A DNA stretch of 38,537 nucleotides from Actinomycetes bacterium (GTDB taxonomy: Bacteria > Actinomycetota > Thermoleophilia > BMS3ABIN01): contig JAJZQT010000006.1 in NCBI GenBank assembly GCA_021803005.1, forward strand, positions 1,538 to 40,074, read 5' to 3'. How positions within the stretch are numbered: position 1 is the stretch's first letter; each line of letters begins with the position of its first letter. The position numbers and the translations under genes were made by a program. Of this stretch, positions 33,317-38,537 are shown one piece after another. The notes under the pieces were generated by a model. The model was not told the DNA's origin. It searched no databases and worked only from the letters and a program-made list of their open reading frames with translations.

Positions 33317-34603
33317 CTACTGTTTTCCAGCGGCCAGCGTCAGCAGATGCTTCACACAGGCCGGCTCGCCTGCGAATAAAACCTCGTCATCCGGAGCCAG
33401 CTCGGGCCTGACGCCGCGGGACTCCTGCAGCTGCAGGCGGCAGAGGAGCGCCAGCCGCCTGCCTGTCTCCGGGTCGTGCTTCTGTTTGAGCAGCCGCAGA
33501 TATGTGGCCACCAGTGAATCCAGGCAGCGGTCCGGCCGGTAATCGACAGTGTCAAAGAACGCGTCTTCCCCTGCCGCCATTTCGAACACCCTGCTGTCGG
33601 AAACAGTCCTCCGTTGCCGCAGCTGCCGGCGTTCCCGCAGCAGCGCGGGAAGCTCCCGCAGAAAAGTCGCCAGGGTGGAGATATTTGCTCTTATGAAACG
33701 CCTGCGGATGAAGGTGCGGGCAAGCAGGCGGGCGCTGCGGGCCGCCACGGCCTCCAGGACCTGCATCCTGCTCTCGAAGGTGCGCACGACCAGCTTGAGC
33801 GTGTTCAGCTCGATGAGGCGGTATTTAAAATCATGCGACTCATTGCGGGCGACGCCTGAATGCAGATGCAACACCACCGAATCGGGAACGGTCAGAAACC
33901 GGTATCCCTGGCTGGCGGCGCGCATGCACCAGTCAGAATCCTCAAAATAAAGGAAGTAGCCTTCGTACAGCCGGCCGACGGCGTCCCCTTCGAAAAGCCG
34001 GCGCCGGAGCAGCGCCGCCCCGAAGCAGACTCCCGCGACCTCGTCGCTAATGTCATACTGGCCCAGATCGCACTGGCCGATGCCGCGGTTGAATCCGGCG
34101 CCGCTCCTTGGCATGACGGTGCCGACGGCATCGATGATGCCCTCGTGGGCGCTGGACATCATTTTTGGCGCCACGCCGGCGCAATCATCGCCGGCTGCGT
34201 CCAGCGCCGACGTCATCGCCTCGAGCGCGCCGGGCGTGAGCACGGCGTCCGTGTTCAGCATCAGCACATAAGGCTCGGTGACCTTCTCCAGACCTCTGTT
34301 CACGGCCGCGGCGAAGCCGGCGTTACGGCCGAGTTCGATGACCGTGACTTCGGGGAATTCAGCCCGGACGCGTCCGGTGATCCCATCATCAGAACCGTTG
34401 TCTACGAGGATGACACGGCCGCCGTCGCCGGCGGCCTTATCGCCATCGTCTCCTCCCAGCGACCTCAGGCATCGCTCCAGCATCTCCCAGGGGGAGCGGT
34501 AGTTGACCAGGATGCAGGCGACACGGCTGGCGTTCTCCCTGTCGTTCGCGCCGTCACTGTCGCTGCCGCCCTCACTGCCGGCGCTGTTCCGAAAAGCTTC
34601 TAT
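33317..34603 (-). CDS. GT2 glycosyltransferase with helical C-terminal extension
   Basis: About 428 aa. A GT-A family 2 domain covers the first 270 residues: VACILVNYRSPWEMLERCL, ILVDNGSDDG, NAGFAAAVNRGL, LMLNTDAVL (DXD) and GYFLYFEDSDWCMRA, as in rhamnosyltransferase-like GT2 enzymes. A charged helical tail follows. The ORF-track start at 35203 is false: about 200 residues there are shadow of the upstream GT2 gene. The strong ribosome site AAGGAGG sits 5 nt before an ATA codon at 34603 that overlaps the upstream stop as ATAG, as if an ATGA junction had become ATAG. TTG 34627 is the other option; the first in-frame ATG would delete the first beta strand. Confidence 0.85.
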   Translation of the reverse strand: MEAFRNSAGSEGGSDSDGANDRENASRVACILVNYRSPWEMLERCLRSLGGDDGDKAAGDGGRVILVDNGSDDGITGRVRAEFPEVTVIELGRNAGFAAAVNRGLEKVTEPYVLMLNTDAVLTPGALEAMTSALDAAGDDCAGVAPKMMSSAHEGIIDAVGTVMPRSGAGFNRGIGQCDLGQYDISDEVAGVCFGAALLRRRLFEGDAVGRLYEGYFLYFEDSDWCMRAASQGYRFLTVPDSVVLHLHSGVARNESHDFKYRLIELNTLKLVVRTFESRMQVLEAVAARSARLLARTFIRRRFIRANISTLATFLRELPALLRERRQLRQRRTVSDSRVFEMAAGEDAFFDTVDYRPDRCLDSLVATYLRLLKQKHDPETGRRLALLCRLQLQESRGVRPELAPDDEVLFAGEPACVKHLLTLAAGKQ

Positions 34604-35676
34604 AGCAGCCTCCTTGCAATCGCCCAATAGAGCGCTGAAACCGGGTTGGCGATTCTGGCAAGCGGTGAGTCGGCGAGATCGGCGAAGCCCATGCGGTCGG
34701 TCCAGTAACCGGCAACGGCGGCATCGGGCAGCCGGCGCGTGGCCTGGACCTGCCGCCGCTTTTCCAGTATCCGGTCGAGGTTGCGCAAAAGGTAGAGATA
34801 GGCCCTGAGCTTTTGACGGAACCAGCCGCCGGCGACCGAGTAGGCGAGCATCGCCAGCTCGGCGCCCAGGAAGGCCGGCGCCAGCACCAGCAGGCTGCGG
34901 CCGCTGTAGTTCTTGAGGGAGACGATGATGCGGTTGCGTTCCAGGAAATAAAACTTCCGCGAATTGCGGCTGAAGGAATAACTGTGGAAGATGCGCGACT
35001 TCGGAGCCAGCACCACGCGCCAGCCGGCCAGGCGCGCCCGCCAGCTGAGGTCGAGGTCCTCCTGATACATGAAGAGGTCTTCGTCCAGCAGCCCGATGGC
35101 GTCGATGAGCTCGCGGCGCACCAGCATGGAGGAGCCGCTGGCGAAGGGAACGTCGGTGACGCCGGTGAACTGTCCCCGGTCCGGCTCGCGGTAATGTCCG
35201 CAAAAACCAAAGCCCAGGAAGTGGGATTCGTTGCCGGCGCTGTTGATCAGCCCCTGGTCGTCGGCGAGAAGGATGAACGACTGGCAGATGCCGATCGACA
35301 GGTCTTCTTCAGCCGCTTTCACGAGCTCGGCCAGCCACTCCCGGCCGGCACGGACATCGCTATTGACCAGCACGAAATATTTGGCAGCGGTTTTGAGTTC
35401 CCGTTTCAAACCGGAGTTGCATCCGCCGGCATAGCCGGTGTTGCGGCTGTTCTCAACGACCTCGACGCCGGGAAAGTCATGTTTGACGATCTCCACGGAA
35501 TGATCCGCCGAGGCGTTGTCCACCACGGTGACGGAATAGTTGCCGTAGCTCTGGTCAAGAATCGAAGTGAGGCACGTGGTTAGGTATTCCTCGCCGTTGA
35601 AGTTGGGGATGATGACGGCGACGCGGGGTTCGCCGGCGTCTGGTGATATCGGACTGCTCTCAGTGGCGATACTCAC
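34600..35676 (-). CDS. GT2 glycosyltransferase
   Basis: About 358 aa with a GT-A family 2 domain: VAVIIPNFNGEEYLTTCL, VVDNASADHS, NTGYAGGCNSGL, FVLVNSDVRAG (DXD-type) and EDLFMYQEDLDLSWRARLAGW, as in rhamnosyl- or glucosyltransferases of surface glycans. The C-terminal 90 residues include a hydrophobic stretch (LLVLAPAFLGAELAMLAYSVAGG) that may dock to the membrane. Start is GTG 35676 or the track TTG 35685; neither has a clear ribosome site, and the methyltransferase stop is 9-18 bp upstream, so coupling is likely. It overlaps the following GT2 by 4 bp. Confidence 0.9.
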   Translation of the reverse strand: MSIATESSPISPDAGEPRVAVIIPNFNGEEYLTTCLTSILDQSYGNYSVTVVDNASADHSVEIVKHDFPGVEVVENSRNTGYAGGCNSGLKRELKTAAKYFVLVNSDVRAGREWLAELVKAAEEDLSIGICQSFILLADDQGLINSAGNESHFLGFGFCGHYREPDRGQFTGVTDVPFASGSSMLVRRELIDAIGLLDEDLFMYQEDLDLSWRARLAGWRVVLAPKSRIFHSYSFSRNSRKFYFLERNRIIVSLKNYSGRSLLVLAPAFLGAELAMLAYSVAGGWFRQKLRAYLYLLRNLDRILEKRRQVQATRRLPDAAVAGYWTDRMGFADLADSPLARIANPVSALYWAIARRLL

Positions 35677-35694
35677 GGGCGGCAATCGATGAGG

Positions 35695-36420
35695 TCAGCC
35701 GGTCCGAAGTGTGGCAATGAGCAGCACATCCTGCTGCAGGTACATCCAGCCGCGGTAATAGAGGTCGCGGCGCTCGGGGTTGCGGGCCAACAGCTGGGCG
35801 GTCCGCAAAACAAATGGGCGCGAGCCGGCCCTGGCGGCCAGGCGCCGGGCGCCGGTGTAATGCCCGCAAAGCTTGTGGCCTTCCCTCACCTGGAAGCCGG
35901 CGTCGGCGAGCGCCTGGGCCACGCGCCGCTCGGTGGTCGGCCAGGTGTGGGTATAATCACAATTCCAGAACTGGCTGCCCATGGCCATGGCGTCGGGGAA
36001 CAGCAGCGCCAGCACCCCTCCGGGCGCCAGCAGCCGCGGGCAATCAGCGAGCAGCTCGTGCACCATCTCGCTGCCGGCCAGGTGCTCGATCAGGTGGGCG
36101 CTGTAAACCAGCCCATAGCCGCCGTCTCCAAGCTCGCCGCCGGCGGGGGCGGGAGGGACACGGGCGCAGGTGACGCCGATTCCCTGCGCTTCGAGTTCAC
36201 GGCACTGCCCGGCGTTGGCCTCGACGCCGTGATAGGGATGCCCGTGCCCGATGCAGGTCCGGGCAAACCAGCCCTTGCCCACGCCCAGCTCCAGGACAGC
36301 AGCCCCCGCCGGCAGGTACGGCTGCAGCAGGGAATAGACGAGCTCGTTTTTGGCCTTGATGCGCTCCGAGCTCCCCTCGATCTCCTTTGATGAGAAATAA
36401 TATTTGTAGTAGTCGTTCAC
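35695..36420 (-). CDS. SAM-dependent methyltransferase
   Basis: A 241-aa protein with class I motifs: AAVLELGVGKGWFART (motif I), YHGVEANAGQC, GLVYSAHLIEHL and LLAPGGVLALLFPDAM. The late part (FWNCDYTHTWPTTERRVAQALADAGF) is typical of glycan- or ubiquinone-like methyltransferases. It starts with GTG 36420 three bases after the stop of the GT2 gene. It is likely to modify the glycan made by its neighbours; the target atom is unknown. Confidence 0.9.
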   Translation of the reverse strand: MNDYYKYYFSSKEIEGSSERIKAKNELVYSLLQPYLPAGAAVLELGVGKGWFARTCIGHGHPYHGVEANAGQCRELEAQGIGVTCARVPPAPAGGELGDGGYGLVYSAHLIEHLAGSEMVHELLADCPRLLAPGGVLALLFPDAMAMGSQFWNCDYTHTWPTTERRVAQALADAGFQVREGHKLCGHYTGARRLAARAGSRPFVLRTAQLLARNPERRDLYYRGWMYLQQDVLLIATLRTG

Positions 36421-36423
36421 CGG

Positions 36424-37149
36424 TTACGCTTTCTCTTTCAGCTTGGGCGAATGGCGGCGTGAGGCGACCACGAGCAGCGCCAGCAGCACCTTTACCATGT
36501 AATAGACGGAACGGAAACTGTTGATCGACGAGCGGCCGCCGCCGCGGCTGCGCATGGCAACCGGCACTTCGCGGATACGATAGCGCGCCAGATGGACTAT
36601 CAGCAGCACCTCGACCTCGGGATAATCCCGCGGATAATCGTGGGCAAAGAGTTCGATCAGGTTGCGGTTGATGGCGCGGAAACCCGAGGTGGCGTCGGTC
36701 AGCTTCTCGCGGGTCATCAGCGACAGTATCCGCGAGAAGATGGCGGTGCCGGCGCGCCTGCAGGCCGAGCCGCTGTAGCTGCCGCGCTCGAGGTAGCGCG
36801 AGCCTATGGCCAGATCGCATTCGCCGTTGACGACCGGCTCGAGGATCAGCGGCAGCTCGGCGGGGTCGTGCTGGCCGTCGCCGTCGACCTGCACGGCGAT
36901 GTCGTAACCGCCGCGGCGGGCATATTTGAAGCCGGTCTGCATGGTGCTGCCGATGCCGAGATTGAAGGGCATGCTCAGCAGCTCCGCGTTCTCCTGAAGC
37001 GCGATTGCCGCGGTATCATCGGTCGAGCCGTCATCCACGACGACGATGTCGGCCCTGACCGCGGCGCGGATCTCGCCGATGACGCGGGCGAGGCTGTCAG
37101 CCTCGTTGTGAGCCGGTATGATGATCAGGATGCGCGGATCTTCAGCCAT
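36424..37149 (-). CDS. DPM1-like GT2 glycosyltransferase
   Basis: A 241-aa protein of the dolichyl-phosphate mannosyltransferase-like group: ILIIIPAHNEADSLARVI, VVDDGSTDDT, NLGIGSTMQTGFKYA, VQVDGDGQHDP (metal site) and SGFRAINRNLIELF. A single hydrophobic segment occurs near the C-terminus (VYYMVKVLLALLVVA). It probably charges a polyprenyl phosphate with a sugar for outer-face GT-C enzymes. ATG 37149 has GGAGG 6 nt upstream and overlaps the preceding gene by 8 bp; the track start at 37164 is less likely. It sits with DUF2304 and AglD-like genes, a common trio. Confidence 0.93.
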   Translation of the reverse strand: MAEDPRILIIIPAHNEADSLARVIGEIRAAVRADIVVVDDGSTDDTAAIALQENAELLSMPFNLGIGSTMQTGFKYARRGGYDIAVQVDGDGQHDPAELPLILEPVVNGECDLAIGSRYLERGSYSGSACRRAGTAIFSRILSLMTREKLTDATSGFRAINRNLIELFAHDYPRDYPEVEVLLIVHLARYRIREVPVAMRSRGGGRSSINSFRSVYYMVKVLLALLVVASRRHSPKLKEKA

Positions 37150-38281
37150 CGGTTTCCTCCGCAATAGCTCGTGCGCCGCCGCTTCCGGTTTCCGCTAACG
37201 AAAAAGGGCCGCTCTCCTCCTTCTCGATGGCCAGCGCCTCTTCCTCCGTGAGCGGCGGCGTCGAGCGGTCGAACAGATAGAAGGCACCGCCCGCCAGGCT
37301 GACTACGCTTATCACCACAAAACTGAGGAAGGAAAGGGAAATAGCCAGGGTTCTGGCAAGCTCCGGGTCCTCGATAACCTGCCGGAAAAGAAGGACCCAG
37401 GTCACCTCGCGCGTCCCCACGCCGTTTAACGAAATCGGCAGCATGGTCACCGCCATGACCACTGGAACAAAAAGGAAATAATAATAAGCAGGAATTTCAA
37501 TGTCGAGCGCCAGGGCGACGAAATACACCGTCAGGATATGAAGCGCCTGATAGATCAGCGACCATATCATAAAAAGGGCGAGGGTTAACTTGTGTTCCCG
37601 GAACTGGTAGAGCGAGTAATAAAAGGACTTCAGGTGTTTCCGCAAACCGAAGGGGTCGGCGCGGAACAGCCTGAACCGCCCCAGTGCCCGTACCGCCCTC
37701 TCGCTCGACAGAAAGGCGATGAGCAGCACCGCGATGAAGAACATCGCAAAAATCGGCACTGCCACATTCGGTCCCAGCTGACTCAGCCGGAACATGGTGG
37801 GAACCAGAGCGAGTAAAAGAATTCCCAGGGTCGAGCCGGCGCGGTCGATCACGACGGAGCTGACCGCGTCGTGCCCCTTGCCCGTGACCTTGGAGAGCTT
37901 CCAGATCTTGACGACGTCGCCGCCGATGTTCGTCGGCAGGAAGTTGTTGAAGAAGAGCCCCATGTAATAGAGCTTGGTGAGATAGACGTTCGAGACCTGC
38001 AGACCCTGTTTCCGGATGATCAGCTGCCACTTGTAGACATTGACCAGGTTGCAGATCAGGAATATCAGGAAGGCGACGGCAAGCATGCTGAAGGAAACGC
38101 CGCGCAGCGTATCGCCCAGCTGCGACAGGTCGGTTCGGACCAGGAGCAGCGCCAGCAACGCGACGCTGATTCCCGCGCGCAGCAGGCGCGAGCTCAGGAC
38201 CGCCTTGAGCCGGTGCCTGCCGCTGGAGGTCTGAGGCGGGGCCTGCATCCCCTGGCTGCCGGCCGACTCAGTCACGTGCAT
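37142..38281 (-). CDS. AglD/UPF0104-like multipass membrane protein
   Basis: A 379-aa protein with seven to eight hydrophobic segments and the lysylphosphatidylglycerol-synthase-TM (UPF0104) pattern: NLVNVYKWQLIIRKQGLQVSN, FFNNFLPTNIGGDVVKIW, VVIDRAGSTLGILLLA, and MLPISLNGVGTREVTWVLLF. Proteins of this type are flippase-like and often accompany dolichol-type GT2 enzymes. I start at ATG 38281 (MHVTESAGSQ), since the track's 34 extra residues are Arg/Trp/Thr-rich shadow of the preceding gene's repeat region. It overlaps the DUF2304-like gene by 14 bp. Confidence 0.88.
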   Translation of the reverse strand: MHVTESAGSQGMQAPPQTSSGRHRLKAVLSSRLLRAGISVALLALLLVRTDLSQLGDTLRGVSFSMLAVAFLIFLICNLVNVYKWQLIIRKQGLQVSNVYLTKLYYMGLFFNNFLPTNIGGDVVKIWKLSKVTGKGHDAVSSVVIDRAGSTLGILLLALVPTMFRLSQLGPNVAVPIFAMFFIAVLLIAFLSSERAVRALGRFRLFRADPFGLRKHLKSFYYSLYQFREHKLTLALFMIWSLIYQALHILTVYFVALALDIEIPAYYYFLFVPVVMAVTMLPISLNGVGTREVTWVLLFRQVIEDPELARTLAISLSFLSFVVISVVSLAGGAFYLFDRSTPPLTEEEALAIEKEESGPFSLAETGSGGARAIAEETDG

Positions 38282-38537
38282 CGGAACCGTCTGGCGCCGC
38301 CGGGTTAGCGTCTGACACCATCGGGTTAGCGTCTGCCACAACCGGGTCTTCGAGGTCTTCCATGGTGCCCGCCATCGGGCCATCCGCGCCGTCCTCCCCG
38401 GAGCTCTCCGGTTGCGCGCGCAGGTCGTGCTCGAGCAGCGCCACTTTCTGGGCCAGCATCTTGCTCTGGTCGGTCAGGCGCGAAACCAGCAGCGAGAAGT
38501 GCAGGGCCAGGCCGAACAGGAAGAGGATCGCCAGCAC
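38268..38537 (-). CDS. C-terminal part of a DUF2304-like membrane protein (cut by window edge)
   Basis: Only the last 89 residues are present; the gene continues beyond the window. The segment LAILFLFGLALHFSLLVSRLTDQSKMLAQKVALLE, a final membrane helix followed by a coiled segment, is characteristic of DUF2304, small proteins that travel with DPM-like GT2 enzymes. The tail carries a short repeat (VADANP, VSDANP) and is acidic. The M at the start of the track entry is not a true start. Likely first gene of the minus-strand cluster seen here. Confidence 0.7.
   Translation of the reverse strand: MLAILFLFGLALHFSLLVSRLTDQSKMLAQKVALLEHDLRAQPESSGEDGADGPMAGTMEDLEDPVVADANPMVSDANPAAPDGSDARD

Noticed and set aside
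34604-35203. N-terminal 200 residues of the 628-aa ORF
   Set aside because: Arg/Ala/Gly-rich sequence in another frame of the upstream GT2 gene; the real GT2 fold begins after 34603.
1-38537. tRNA, rRNA, CRISPR arrays, insertion sequences, phage or attachment sites
   Set aside because: No cloverleaf-like, direct-repeat/spacer, transposase or integrase sequence was seen on reading both strands; short RNAs could still be missed without a covariance search.

Overview
The window is a GC-rich bacterial chromosome segment with tightly packed genes, many joined by 1-25 bp overlaps. No rRNA, tRNA, CRISPR array, transposase or phage gene was seen. A PolX-type DNA polymerase, a SpoIID-domain wall hydrolase with an Amidase_2 domain, Wzm/Wzt-type export and secreted proteins with Ig-like and PWYD/WTWYD repeats suggest a deep-branching Actinomycetota-like lineage, possibly a subsurface or thermal clade. 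That placement is inference from gene style, at about 50% confidence.

Layout. (1) 1-5.4 kb, minus strand: a decayed Ig-like gene, a small four-helix membrane protein (DUF4418-like), and a two-gene operon of secreted Ig-like proteins (370 and 842 aa). (2) 5.4-7.6 kb, minus: a MacB/LolD-type ABC module (permease, ATPase, BamE-like lipoprotein) behind a good sigma-70-type promoter. (3) 7.7-13.9 kb, minus: an ABC-2 exporter (ATPase, permease), then rpoN, an NtrB-like kinase and an NtrC-family regulator, with overlapping reading frames. (4) 13.9-14.8 kb, plus: a tRNA-dihydrouridine synthase. (5) 14.9-20.0 kb, minus: GT4 glycosyltransferase, PolX, a peptidase-MA-like lipoprotein and an anchored coiled-coil protein. 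(6) 20.2-33.3 kb, plus: a giant wall hydrolase, then a polysaccharide assembly and export cluster (methyltransferase, Wzm, Wzt with C-terminal domain, double-domain GT2, WsaF-like GT, methyltransferase, GT-C-like membrane protein, anchored beta protein). (7) 33.3-38.5 kb, minus: a second envelope-glycan cluster converging on the first (partial DUF2304 protein, AglD/UPF0104-like membrane protein, DPM-like GT2, methyltransferase, two GT2s).

The most interesting result is a candidate sigma-54 circuit. Two intergenic regions carry textbook -24/-12 promoters: TGGCACGATTTTTGCT before the 370/842-aa operon and TGGCATGGAAATTGCA before the DUF4418-like gene. Each has a similar 16-bp palindrome (TGTGGCAAATACCACA and TGTGTCAAATGGCACA) 185 and 174 bp upstream of its -12 element, one helical turn apart. 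The same window encodes sigma-54, a sensor kinase and a GAFTGA-bearing activator in one operon, so this may be a local circuit that switches on surface proteins. The leader of the 370-aa gene also contains a perfect 16-bp hairpin whose loop is the annotated TTG start codon.
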